The position numbers and the translations under genes are program-made. From Polydactylus sextarius (lineage: Eukaryota; Chordata; Actinopteri; Polynemidae), in NCBI GenBank assembly GCA_016801845.1, contig CM028923.1, positions 13,126,679 through 13,190,678 of the forward strand: DNA of 64,000 nucleotides. Reading direction: 5' to 3'. Positions 44,546 to 56,344 of this stretch are shown here, in pieces (the first letter of the stretch is position 1; each line of letters opens with the position of its first letter). The notes below the pieces were generated by a model. That model was not told the DNA's origin, made no database searches, and saw nothing but the letters and a program-made list of their open reading frames with translations.

Positions 44546-47500
44546 GTTAGCTACAGTTGTATATGCAGCAAACGCTTTTGTCCTCATGCACACAGCTAGT
44601 TACATGGTTTCAGGCCCTGAGGGAGCAAGTGAGAGACGGAATAAGAGAGAAAAGAAAGTGAGTGTCAGGGACAGGGACAGAAAGACGATAAGAGATGACA
44701 AAAGTGTGACAAAAGAGGTGGTTGCTTACTTAGAGCTGTGGCAGGAAGAAGTGAAGGAGACAAAAAAAAAAAAAACAAGACTGAAGCAACGAAGGTTGAG
44801 GAGAAAAAGCCCAGATGCCGTCTTTGTTTCCAGACTCATGACTGGTGATAATGGATGAAGCTGATACACTTCTCAGAGTAATTGTCTCTTACTCAACAGA
44901 GCAGCATCTGAAGTTAAAATTCACTGAATAAATCAGCAGCTCTGTTTGGCAGACGAGCACAGCAATAGAAGAACAGCAGTGAGCTTTTGTTTACTATTCA
45001 CCAACATGAGCCACCGCCTTAATTAATCAGGAGCAGTCTGCTAAACGCAGATCAGATCTGTCTGTTTGGTCGGAGTTAATTCAGCCAATGAGCGAATCAG
45101 CAAGTATGTTCTCGTTTACCTCTCTGATTTGTATTCACAAACTTACTCACATTTACAACTCCTGCCTGATACAATACAGCTTGGCTTAAGTGGTTTGGTG
45201 TCTTCCTTAAGGGAGCATCAGTAATCGCTGCTGAGTGTGGGAAAAGCATATCTGTGTCTGTTTTCCAGCATTTTCCATCCACAGATCTACAGTAAGAACC
45301 ATCTGTAGACCAGAAAACCACATTAGACTTGCCCTGAATCAAGACTTATCTTTTATTTACATTCACCTGTTCTCATTTGATAAAAAAAAATCTACACTGG
45401 ACTTACTGAAGAAGACCATGTGCTGAAACTGAACGCTCTGCTACAAAAAACTAATAAAGAACTTGTTCCCATGGAAGTCCAACCAATTATCTTTAAATAG
45501 CAGCTGCAGTGGACTGTAATTCTGACAGTTAGAGCTTTAAATATAACTTGTAAAAAAGCCATATTAACAAGTTTAATCTGGTGGTGGACATCAATTTCAA
45601 CAGGTTTCATTACAATGACCAAATACTACAAATTTGGGCTATTAAACTTAACAATAAAACTTGTGGCTGTTTCCTGGTCAGTGTGGTCTTAAAACCCCCC
45701 GGTAACTATAAAGCCATAGAATATGTTCTAAATGACCCTATGTTTCATTTTTGATATTTGAAAAGATGGGAGAATTAGCTGCAGCTTATTGCTCAAACTC
45801 CTTTCAAAAACCAGTCATACATTAGCTGGTCACATCATCTAACTTTCAGACAGCTAGTAAATATCTTGCTAGATACCAAGACTTGTTCTCAAAATGTTCT
45901 AAAATCAAGACCTTCAGCTCAATATTCATCTGTATAAACTAACATTAGCTAAACTGCACAGCTACATACAAATATCAAAATCCTGTCACACATGAGTAAT
46001 ACAGGTAATACATGAGCTAAGTTTTCATTAGCATTTAGCTAAGGTCAATCATTAGCTAACAATAAAAAAAATGTTAGCTAACTGGAAAACCTGTCTTTAA
46101 GAAGTAAGCTAAATTATGTGAGTGAGTTTATCAATCAATATAATGGCACTGATATGTTATAATAACAATAATAATGTTAGCTAATGTCAGCCTACCTAAA
46201 CTGATAGTGTTTCCTATTGCAATTTCTTTATAGATGTATAGATGTATATGGAAGTATAAGTATACTTATAGATGTTATGTATATATGTTGATTTTGATGT
46301 TCCCTAAAATAGTATCAGCTGGGATTTTATGCTTTAATGATGTGCTACCATTCAGGAACAAGGAGAGAGGGGGTATCCCCTTCTGTAGTGTCCTAATAAA
46401 TAATCAGCACAAGGGAACAGAGGGATAACATGGTTTAAATGGAGGTATCTGACTTTCAGCCTGGCAGACCTGCAGACAGAAGGAGAGACTGAGGCTGAGA
46501 GGAAAAACCCAGACAGACACAAGGGATGACTGAAAAAGCCAGACAGGCCAAAAGAAAAACAAAACCAATTAAAAAAGAAAGGTTTTAGAGACAAAAAAAA
46601 GGTATGGGCAAGAGGATTATAGAGACTGACAGAGACAGAGAGAGAGATAGAGACTATGAATAAGAGCCAGGAGGAAAACAAGAAGGATAAAACAAAAACG
46701 AAAGAAGACAAAGGTAACAGTGAACAGACGCTCAGAGGTAGAAAACAGAATCAGAGAGAGGTGAGTGAATCAGACAGGCCCTTGACGGTTGGCAGTGGCC
46801 TTTTAAGGAGATGGTCACTGGTTAAATGAAGTCAAACTGGTCTGTTCTGGGTAACTCCTAGTCAAAAAGTGATTGTACAGGGTAGCTCCCATTGTGAGTA
46901 TGTGATACAATGCGAATGTGAAGAAGGGCATTTCTATATTTAAAAAAAACCCCAAGTGGTTGGTGTACTTTTCTAAGGCTCAAGTAAACAGGGAAAATGA
47001 GAAAATGGACTTTTAATAGCAGTGGATGCAAAGTGAAAGTGGGATCCAACTATAAAAGGGGTGTTGGAGCAGGAAGTCAAAGAGGTGACAGCTGAATCTA
47101 TCCAGCTGGTGTCCAGACAAACCAAAGCGACTCTAGTTTGGAGGAGATCCAGAAGAAGGCTGAGGCGATAATGAGACATCTCTCATCTCCTCTGTCCAGA
47201 CTGACCAGCCAGAGGATGGAGGAGGAGGAGGAGGAGGAGGACAGGAAGAAAAGAAGACTGCTGGGTCAGAACGGTTCAGCCAACATACAAACAAACAGGA
47301 GGAGACGCAACTTAGCAACCAGCTGTGTTGGAAAACACCTGCAGCAAGGAAACTGAGGTGCGCAGCGACATATTTTGTGATCTACGGTGACAAGAACCAC
47401 TCTGCCAGTCCCAGACAGCAGGACACAGTGCTTCAAGGCTTTTTTTCCATCATCCATACTTAGAAAGTCAGCTCAGGTTAATTAACAGCCACCAACGTAA

Positions 47501-47954
47501 GATCTTATTTTAAAATATCCCTATAGCGCTGAGCTGCATGGAAATGTGTACAAATTTGATATTTATAGTTTATGTTAATAGAAAGGGAATAGCTTATAGG
47601 TTTTCAGGGACTAAGCCTGTTAATGGAGTAGGTCTTCCATAATCTATTGAACCTGACACCACAGACAGACTGTTATAGATTATCTTGGTCAGTCTTAACT
47701 GCATACAGCGATGGAAAGGGATATTAGCAGCTGCTAACAGTTATCTCGAGAATTAACTGAGGTCCTAACAGGGACTTTATTCTGTATTTCTAAAATGCTT
47801 TCTTGAAATTTCATTTCCTACACAACCAACTAGTAAATGCAGTCAAACAATTTCACATGGTGTTTTTACGTTTTCAGCTGTTTTGCTTCATTTTTAAAAC
47901 CATTTTCACTGAGTTAGTTTTGCATATTAGCAGAATGAGCTAATGACCCAAAGT
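44546..47954. other. Unique sequence, purine-rich at 46440-46760 and 47130-47260
   Basis: A Lys/Arg-rich plus-strand frame (44535-44858) and a Glu/Arg-rich one (47138-47356) come from purine-rich DNA, including (GGA)n at 47217-47241. I do not call either as a gene. The rest is AT-rich without recognised repeats. Confidence 0.25.
47217..47241. repeat. (GGA)n microsatellite
   Basis: About eight GGA units, which encode the poly-Glu run in the overlapping frame. Confidence 0.9.
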
Positions 47955-48200
47955 TTTGGGCTCCATCAAGAATATGTTGAGATATGTAAAAAAGGATTGT
48001 AGAAAACCCACTAGTGGTGCTAGAGGAAGAGTCAGAGAACCATCAAATTCAGATGGATTCATCCTCTGAGGAACCTGAATTCTTGGACTTTCACACTGAT
48101 CCATCCAACAGCTGTTGGAATATTTAATCTGGACCAAGGTGGTGGACCAGCTGAGCAGTGCTGCCACCTGTAGCACCATTCGCCATGCTGTTATACCAAG
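47955..48200 (+). repeat. Dispersed teleost repeat ('TATTGGATGGAT' family), sense copy
   Basis: Two monomers: about 47960-48000 (CTCCATCAAGAATATGTTGAG) and 48015-48200. Diagnostic text is GGTGCTAGAGGAAGAGTCAG, GGATTCATCCTCTGAGGAACC, CTGATCCATCCAACAGCTGT, TGGAATATTTAATCTGGACC, AAGGTGGTGGACC and a terminal GCCATGCTG. It is inverted relative to the copy at 16078-16325. Confidence 0.75.
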
Positions 48201-48724
48201 AATCAACTGATTTGCAGTAACGGTAATGATAACTGAAAACTGTTTTTTCCGCTATTTTTGTTTGGGAAATAGCAGAATTTCACTGACAAAAATAGTTGAT
48301 TTCTTCTGCTTGTTTCCTGTTTTTGAGTGAACCACATACAAACCTTACTAATGTGTGAGGAAGCCAAGTAAAACACCGCTGAGTAAATTATTGATTCTGT
48401 TAAGTCAAATATAAAGTGAAATGAGACACTTTGGTTAAATTGGCTTTGTTCTGCACAGACAAACAGACAACAGACAAACCTAATAAGCCAATCAAAGTTT
48501 ATCAATAGCAAACTAAAGAGACTGTTAGAGATGCAGGAGAGAAATTGTAGTGGTTACTGTGATCAGACGCTTGTGTTTCTGTGGAGGACAAACAGGATGA
48601 TGATGAGGAGGGGTAGGAGGAGGGAGTCTGATGCTGCTACATCTGCAGGCGAGCAGCGTTCATGCTTGACTGGAGAAGTTGGATGACTTCACCACCTCCT
48701 CACGTTTTCTTCAGGCGAGCACCT
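48201..48724. other. Unique sequence, nothing definite
   Basis: No repeat or exon recognised. The minus-strand frame at 48203-48511 has no signature. Confidence 0.25.
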
Positions 48725-48777
48725 ACACACACACACACACATGCACACGCACACACACACACACACAAGCACACACA
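48725..48777. repeat. Imperfect (CA)n
   Basis: CA tract interrupted by ATG, CG and AAG. Confidence 0.95.
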
Positions 48778-49167
48778 GGCATGTATCTACTATGCCTCAC
48801 AACCCTTTATGTGAGAAAAGTGACTTCACTTTTACATCCAGTAGGATGACTTCATTTCTGTCTCTCTGTCTGCTATATTTACCTACATCAGCCCAGTATC
48901 TCACCTGACTTCTATTTTCTTTCATAGAAATTTGCTTCGTTTCAAACCTCAGCCTAGAAACGCTCCTCCATCAGAGTGAGACTCATTTATGAAACCTCCT
49001 ACACCTCCTCTGAGCGAGGAGAGAGCTGTGACAGAGTGTGACGAAACGACTACAAACTCTGATGATGTGATACGGTTTTTCCTGACAGCTGCAGTTTAAA
49101 ACTCCGCTAATAAATGGGGAAAATCTCTCTTTCTGACTGTCTGTCCTTCCTTAAATTCTCTCAACAG
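48778..49167. other. Unique sequence preceding an exon candidate
   Basis: Ends in a pyrimidine tract and CAACAG with upstream CTGAC branch-like text (49134-49167), a good splice-acceptor context. Confidence 0.2.
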
Positions 49168-49224
49168 CCTCTCGTGCAGTCAGGCTCGGGGGGCGAGTTG
49201 CCGAGGAAGCGCACCGTGGACTGA
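49168..49224 (+). CDS. Tentative terminal coding exon
   Basis: After the acceptor-like TTCTCTCAACAG, one frame reads PLVQSGSGGELPRKRTVD and a stop at 49222-49224. A second frame stays open for about 35 codons. CpG density is far above the surroundings (about nine in 100 bases, 49174-49260), as in constrained coding or regulatory DNA. No upstream exon was found and the peptide matches nothing I know, so this is only a candidate. It could equally be non-coding. Confidence 0.15.
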   Translation, partial: PLVQSGSGGELPRKRTVD

Positions 49225-50029
49225 GAGGTTTTTCGGATGAGCAGCAAATCTCGGTTACGCTTGAGGCAACAGTTTGAGTAACAATACTGATTCTCCACTT
49301 CAGGGAAATGGTTGCTTTGCTCGATTACCAATTTATTAGGTACACATAGAAAGGAGCAATGCAGTGTAATACAGCATCACAAATCCAATATCTCATTATC
49401 ACGTATGTGATAAATATTCAGACTCATATAACATAATTAATTGGCCTCATATTGTTTCTGTAACACAAACCCATGACCCCTCAAACATAGTCCAAATACA
49501 AGCATGTTTTTTTCAATGGGCATTCTACTGATATTAAAATATTAAATATAAAAATTTAGGATATGGCCAAATTTTTTTCTACTTCATTAATGTAAATGCA
49601 AACCCTCCTCCCCCTCTATTGTGGTATTCCGCTTTCAACTTCCACTACGTGTAGATTTATCCTCTGTAATATCACATGGCCTTGAGGAAAGCGCCACAAC
49701 AATATGAGCATATTTCATGAATGAATAAATAATAAGGATTCTATTGTATTTAAGATGAGATATCCCTCGTGATCCTTGTGCAGACCATGACGTCAAGTCA
49801 GCAGGAGATAACAGTTAGGACACCTCTTCCATTCTCCTCTCTAAATCTCAGCACAGACGGGAGTATTTTCCTAAGTTAAAAAAGTTGATAAACTGCTCTA
49901 ACTCCCAGTTCTTAAAGTAGGTCGTCAGGAACAATTTTCTGGCCAGTTAGAAGCGATTTCCTATTCTGAGATGCTTAATAAATACAGGCCGTGATCCCCG
50001 CAGGAGAAAATGTGTTCTGCTTTCTCGTC
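49225..50029. other. Mostly unique AT-rich sequence with a repeat fragment
   Basis: ACCAATTTATTAGGTACAC (about 49327-49345), followed by GCAGTGTAATACAGCATCAC, resembles the end of a common fish DNA-transposon repeat. The remainder is AT-rich and unassigned. Confidence 0.3.
49315..49400 (+). repeat. Possible fragment of 'TTATTAGGTACAC' repeat
   Basis: The short match to a frequent teleost repeat end is too small for family assignment. Confidence 0.35.
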
Positions 50030-50160
50030 CCTTCTCCCAGAGGGACCGAAGGGGGTCGGGGTCAGCCACAGAACAGTGTCCTGGGAGCTTGTAGGGATTC
50101 GGTATCTTGCTCAGAGAATGAAGAGGGTCATGTCCCGAATGACTACAGCAACACACTGGA
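50030..50160 (+). repeat. Possible dispersed teleost repeat fragment
   Basis: GGGGTCGGGGTCAGCCACAG, GTCCTGGGAGC and GGTATCTTGCTCAGAGA follow the order of a common fish repeat ('GGGTCGGGG... CCCTGGAGC... GGTGTCTTGCTCAAGGACA'). Divergence is considerable. Confidence 0.4.
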
Positions 50161-50309
50161 ACTTACCCAACTTTTCCAGTAAGTCAGTGTTGGTAGTTCT
50201 GCTTTTGTGTTTCCTATATAAAAACATGTTGTCTCAGACTCATACCTATCCCAGTAGAGTCCAAATGATTAATAATAGAGTAAGAAAAAGAAAAAAACAA
50301 ATACCCTGA

Positions 50310-50327
50310 TTTTTTTTTGGGGGGGGG
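50310..50327. repeat. T9-G9 homopolymer junction
   Basis: Adjacent T and G runs; exact lengths are error-prone. Confidence 0.85.
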
Positions 50328-51413
50328 TGATGAAACCATTTTATCAGTCAGTTGTCAAGGAAACAAGTTACCACTAAATTCAGAAAGCTATTGTTTTGTG
50401 TCGAATTGTGTTATTTCGTACTATAGTGAGCACACAGGAGTATGTGATACATGCCTCTCTGTGGTATGATACAACATTTTAAAGACCTGGTGAATCATTG
50501 TTGTGTACTTTCGCTGTTCCCAAAATAGTTTGGTCCACATGAGGATTAAGACAATAGTGGACGGAGCTGAACAGTAGCAGGAGCAGGCTGCTGAGTTATT
50601 ACCTCACAGCTCCGATAAGCAGAGATGCTGCTGCTGCTGCCAGCCATGCTGAGAGGCACATCACCAACCACCTTGCCCACAAGATAAGGGAATTAGAAAG
50701 GACAAAGGCAACACTTTTTTGCCCAGTTTGCCAAAACAAGCACGCCAGAACCGTGTGTATGCGTGTGTGAATGTGTGCGCGTCCCATTCAGACTGGACTA
50801 ATCCCACCGCCACCGCCCGACACACACCGAGTGACAAGAAGTGAATGCAGGGAGCAGTTAGGAGGAGAGACAAAACAACAGGCAGAGCACTGATCCCTCC
50901 TGTGTGTTCCAGTCTCCTCAATAAAAAAAAAATGGCTATTTTCTCCGAGGATGTGACATTTGAGCCAGCGCTGCTTCATGAAGCCATATCTCTTCGCTCA
51001 CACTGCGTTTCAGCTGGATTATGTTCACCTGGCTGTGTAGGAGTAAACACAGGAGTGTGGGCTCATTTAATAAGAAGCAGGAGCACAGAGATCAGAGGTA
51101 GGAGACAGCAGCAGTATAGACAGAAAGTACTGTACTCAGTATTGTTAATAAATCTATAGAATTTTTTTTAATCATCTAACTTGAATTAACATCCACAAAA
51201 AGACTAATCCTCACACTCAATCTGCATCTGTGCTCTTCTAAACAATCAAATCCAAATCTGCCTAAACCTGTAGGGTTGTTCACTTGTTTTCACATCACCG
51301 CCACACATATTTGAGGGCCAAATAATGCCTGAGAATGTTTTTCTTTTACAAAATTTTACACTGATGTTACAGAAAAACTGATTTTTAAGTCAAGTTAAGT
51401 TCCCATGACCCCC
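50328..51413. other. Unique sequence, nothing definite
   Basis: A short (CTG)n lies at 50625-50640. The part 50740-51020 is GC-richer with CpGs and may be regulatory. Open frames on both strands overlap and lack signatures. Confidence 0.25.
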
Positions 51414-51645
51414 TTAGTTATCACATTAGGCAAGAGACAGGGTAAAGAGGTGAAAACTTTACAGGTCACCAGGTTATTAACAACCATTCATCCTAACATA
51501 CATACAGATAGTTACCAATCAACCTGAATGATTTTGCATGAGTTTTGGATGGAGGTTGAAGTATTCAAAGGAAATCCACGCACACATGGAGAGAATATGC
51601 AAAATACACAGAAGGAAACATTTCTACATTTATTCTTCTATTCTT
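51414..51645 (+). repeat. Dispersed teleost repeat, copy 2
   Basis: Same family and orientation as 2080-2290. The visible order is CACATTAGGCAAGAGACAGG, ACAGGTCACCAGGTTATTAA, CAACCATTCAT, CCAATCAACCTGAATG, AAATCCACGCACACATGGAG and AATATGCAAAATACACAGAA. It is better preserved at its 3' side than copy 1. Confidence 0.75.
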
Positions 51646-52224
51646 CTTCAGGGTTTAGACGTTTTTGGGTCAAATCTAGAAATGACTGGAGTCAAATCCA
51701 GCTGACATCAACCTGAACAGGTCGCTCAACCTTTAATACAATTTATATAAATTTATACCTTACCTGCATGACTTTGTTTTTGTTAAATATATTTGGAGTT
51801 TGGATAATTACCTGTGTGGACTTTTCTTTTGTAACTTTTCCATGTTCATGTTCTGTTGCTGAGATGCTATTTCCCAAGTGTTGCTTGCTGCAGGCAGGAG
51901 GGTTAAAGGGGCCATGAGAACAAAATGTTTGGAAGCCTCTGGTCATTTTATGAAAGAACATGAAATGCACTTCTGCTCTTATACCACTGGAGCCCTGACC
52001 ACAGAGTTTTTGATCAGAAACCAGGTCAACAGCCCTGGCTTTGAACGACAAAGGTTTGCTAACGGCACTTCCAGTATTAGCAGAGGAGCTAGGTAATGCT
52101 CTCCTTTGCTGTCCCTTATGAACACTGTTTGGAACGGTGAGACTGTAAATTTGTAAAATTTGCTTTTGCTACCTTCATTACTTCCTGACTCTGCTCTCTG
52201 CAGCCCACCACCCTTCATCATTTG
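51646..52224. other. Unique sequence, possible retroposon body
   Basis: Nothing certain. Because a retroposon-like tail follows, part of 51870-52224 may be an unrecognised SINE or LINE end. Confidence 0.2.
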
Positions 52225-52285
52225 CAGCTAAAATGCCCCAGTTTCCCTTCAGGGATCAATAAAGTTCATCTTACCTCATTGTGTG
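52225..52285 (+). repeat. Retroposon 3' tail
   Basis: CCCCAGTTTCCCTTCAGGGA followed by TCAATAAAGTTCATCTTACC is the widespread fish LINE/SINE 3' end, which normally runs into a short tandem tail. The parent family is not assigned. Confidence 0.5.
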
Positions 52286-54439
52286 GAATTTCTCATCTCA
52301 CAAGTATCGCTCAACAATGTCAAATAGCCGGAGGCGGCTCAGCAGACGTTATCATATCCCGGTCAGTGCCTGCCTTGGCGTCCCTCCTCATCCCTCATAA
52401 AAAACACGAAGCTCTGCATTGTTTGACCCCTGCACCTGCCTGGAGGGGGGACGCCTGCTTGATTTGTTGGAGGAGGGGCTGGTTGGGCCGACCAAGAATC
52501 CTCCAAGGCAGACAAAGTAATAAATCGAAGAGTTGATGACGACGGCAGCAGAGGTGTTGGAGGCACGGGGGACGAATGGGAGGAGAAAGAGAGAGAGAGA
52601 GACGATCCTTCAGGGATATCAGGGTGGGGGCACTAGAAGAGCTGAGGCAGCGTGTAAATGGAAAGAAATCTAGATAGTACAACCTTTCGTTAAAAACGCA
52701 CACACACGTGCAGACACACAAATATGTCTATCAGTGGTCCCTTTTAGTTCTGGGTCATGTCTCTCTGTCTGGGTGCTACTCGTTTCACACTCACCCTGGA
52801 GGCCTGATGTCCAATTAGATCACACAGCGCAGCAGTAAGCAAGCTGCTGCTGAGGAGCTGCATCGAGGTGGAGAAAGAAACAAAGGTCCAATTCCTTTAA
52901 GAACAATCAAATCCAAGCCTACAGCCCAAAAAAAAAAAAACTATAAATTATATAACCTTTTATATACGACAAATGTTAGAAATTCAGGAGGAAGCGTGTT
53001 CATATTGTTTTACAATAAAAACACAAATGGCACTAAAATCACAGTGAGGAGTACAGATGGGTCCACTGTTTAATATGCACACATGCTTGTGTACACAAAG
53101 CCTTGTAGACCAATATTGTACAGGCTTCAACATCCCAACGGTACAAAGCACTGCTATGTTCACAGTCCTTTACTGCCCAAGTCACTGTTAGAGCATCTTA
53201 CTTTCATGGAAATATACAGCGAGACGTTTATTGACAGCTATTGTTCAAATTATCTAAAATAAAATAGTTACCTTTGCTACCTCAGGTGTATCACCTGAAT
53301 ACCAGCGTTATATGTTAAATTGGTGTGGCTATAACCAGGAGAAACTGCTTCAAAATCAGAGCAATCATTTGAACATGGAGAAAAACTTCAACCAGTTAAG
53401 CAATCATAATGTTCAATTTGAATTCACAATTATAAACACAACAGACTGGGCATTGTACCATGTAATGCAGAGTATTTATGTACTGTGCATCACTTATATG
53501 CAATTCCAACATCAAAATGAAAACTAGAAACATTGATCCAATGATCTGGCTCTTCAAATCTGGCTATCCATATGTAGTAGCCAGGTGTGGAGATAAAACA
53601 CAAACAACAACCAAACCAAAAGTCACCATTCCTGAAATATTTTACATTAATTGTGAGTGAAACCACAGTTTCTAGACTATATGACAGGTTGGTACCAAAC
53701 ACCAACTAAGGTTACACAACTAATATAGCAGGACATCTTCATAGGGACCATGAAGAAATAGATTTGACTGTGGAAACAAATCTTCCATTCATGATTAGGA
53801 GAAACATCCTGTCATGTGACCTATCTGATGGTGGAGAACCAGGCTATGAAGAATTATTCTATATAGTTGAGGTTGTCTTTCAGTTTAAATGAATTTGAGG
53901 ATGTGAAGGTAGATGTTATTAACAACCTGAACAGTCCAAAATTGGTTGCCTTGACTACATTTTACAGGATGTTCAGATCAACACAGCTAAATGTCCATCA
54001 CAACACTGTATATCAATACTTATTTAAGAGCCAGCCTTTCTGTAAACTAGGTTACTGCTGTGATCTCCACTGACTAACAAGCTCTACTGAGCGTTGCGCT
54101 GATTCATTACCACTAATGGAAAAGTCATAGACAAAGGCTGGAAGGTGTGTTGACAGTATGAAACACAACTGCCTTATCTCCACAAATGAATGAAACGATG
54201 TTAATCCTTCAAAGTTATCTTGAATTCGTGTTTGGACACATTCATTTTCCACATTAATACAGCCTTCCTGAATTAATCATTGAGTGATTTCATCTTTCAT
54301 ATTTTAAAAAGCCAAAATTTCTCTAAAGCTTTCTGCCAATGATTTACTGATGTTAAATGCACAAAGCAGCAACTTCAGCTTATGAAAGGAGCCTTTAATA
54401 ATGGAAATTGACATCTAAAAGCCCAGACTTTTATCTGAG
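52286..54439. other. Unique sequence, nothing definite
   Basis: Includes (GA)n at 52583-52602 and an A13 run at about 52928. The GC-richer part 52330-52560 has overlapping frames without signatures. The region 52980-54430 is AT-rich and unassigned. Confidence 0.25.
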
Positions 54440-54780
54440 TAGATATCATCCTCTCTATTAGTTGAGTTTGGCTTCAGAATCACACAGAGCATCATTTAGC
54501 CCAATCAACTGGTCACCAGGAAACACGTCCAATAGCCCGGGGTGGTCCGCTAAGTACTCGCCATCCTGCCGATACTCTCCCTGAGCATTTGTATTCAACA
54601 CGTGCTACGTGTGTTCACTTCCTCCTCCATTGTCCAACAGCTTCATGCATATTACATGGCGTCGATGTCAGCCCCTTGCTGCAGGGAGGCTGACAACAAC
54701 AAAAGGACCATCAGAGGCGTCCAGAGAGCAACATCCCCTCACGGCACGTCAAAATAAAGTGAACACAAAGACGGACTAGT
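54440..54780. promoter_or_regulatory. CNE-like block
   Basis: Repeat-free with balanced composition, retained CpGs and paired E-box-like words (ACACGTGCTACGTGTG at about 54598). Flanking DNA is much more AT-rich. Enhancer identity is inferred. Confidence 0.28.
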
Positions 54781-55769
54781 GCACGGCTCCACCTATTGAT
54801 TCCAACACTGACCTGCGGTGAAGTGGAAACATCTTCATTTGATCCCAAAACAGCACACAAGAGCACAGAAGTTCAGCAGATTTGACCTGGGAATATCTGT
54901 GAAATGAAAACAAAGGATATAAATTAGTGGAAATTGATCAATAACAGTATTTCTGTTTTATGCATCAGGGCTCATTTTAACAATGACCTCACCAAATGTT
55001 TTTATTACTGTTTGATAAAAGCTCAGACCTCACTTTCTTTGTTGCATTAAAACGTAAAAAGTGGGAAATCAAGGACACAACCCACTCAGGTTTTCACTGA
55101 GCCACATTGTTACCATGAAGACGTCATGACAGCATCATACCGAACACTGCTCAACTCAAGGTCAGTACTCTAAACTGTTACAATACTGGTACCCAGTTTG
55201 TAACTGATGTCCTTGACTGAGCTACTGCACTTTATGGATTGTTTTAACCTATGCAGCATTTGGTGAATTTATTATCCTGTACTAAATCTTATCATTGATT
55301 TACTGGTAAGTTCTACAGACAGGTTGGTGACTTGTTATTGTAAGTGCAGCTCTGTTGACTACAAATTATACATTTCACTCCAATACAAGATGCGGCAGCA
55401 AACACTTTTTTGTAGAAAACACAATTATACACTGAGGAAATGTTCTTAATATATGCATTTTAAAAGTCATAAATAAGTTTGTGCCAAATATATCAGTGAA
55501 CGTTCTTGTTTTATTTCATTTATTGAACAATTTTAGACTCGCATGCAAAACAGGGACATAACTAATTTAAATTCAACAGAACCGCTTTTATTCAAAGCAA
55601 AATGCAAGTGCACGCAGACAGTTAACACACAGCTGTTAAATGAAAATACACAGGTCTTTCATTCATGAAGATAAAGAAAATGTGATTGCCAAAGCTGCCT
55701 CTTAGACGTTTATCTCTTCTGCCGATTTCATATTTTCATCTTGACATGACTTAAAAGCAATATAGTTAA
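54781..55769. other. AT-rich sequence, nothing recognised
   Basis: No repeat family, exon or structure seen. Confidence 0.3.
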
Positions 55770-55824
55770 ACACACACACATGCACACATACACACACAAA
55801 CCCACACACACACACACACACGCA
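55770..55824. repeat. Imperfect (CA)n
   Basis: About 55 bases of CA with ATG, ATA and AAACC interruptions. Confidence 0.95.
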
Positions 55825-56278
55825 CTCCTGTGATGTTATTGTTCTGTGTGAGTGGTTTCTTATAGTGTTTGTTTTGAAATAAATTTCTCAGGATTTCTTG
55901 CTCTCTGTTGTTGCCCTGAGGTCTGTGTTCATTAAGGGTCTTTGTAGAACTTCATCTCTATACAACTGGTCTACAGGATGTAGGCCTACAACATGCATTA
56001 TTTATTCTCATTACACTGCATAATATATTTGAGCATGTTAAACTGAACTTTTAATTTCTCTCTTTTTTTGCATGATTGTTTTAATAGAAAGCACAAATGA
56101 ATAAACAAGAACATATAAATGCAGACACCAGAATCATTACAGTGGCCTGGACGGGCTGTTGAGTGATTGTGACATACAGTATGTATGTGAGGTTTTGCGT
56201 TTGTGAGGGTTAAATGTTGTGCAAATAAAGAGACACTCTAAAAAAAACATTACTATTCCTAATGGTAGCACCAAATTA

Positions 56279-56293
56279 CCAATAGATGGCAGC
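56279..56293 (+). promoter_or_regulatory. CTCF-like binding site
   Basis: CCAATAGATGGCAGC matches 13 of 14 positions of the core consensus CCASYAGRKGGCRS, with only the fourth position off. Teleosts use the same zinc-finger code. It would act as an insulator or loop anchor if occupied. Confidence 0.45.
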
Positions 56294-56321
56294 GAATACA
56301 CCATGTTAGGTCGTTTTTTTT

Positions 56322-56344
56322 GGTTTGTTTGTTTGTTTGTTTAT
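56322..56344. repeat. (GTTT)n microsatellite
   Basis: About five tandem GTTT units. Confidence 0.9.

Noticed and set aside
44535..44858. 107-codon Lys/Arg-rich frame resembling a nuclear basic protein
   Set aside because: The start is a GTG, the composition follows purine-rich DNA, and no family is recognised.
47138..47356. 72-codon Glu/Arg-rich frame with coiled-coil look
   Set aside because: Starts at TTG and is dominated by a GGA repeat; the acceptor context is weak.
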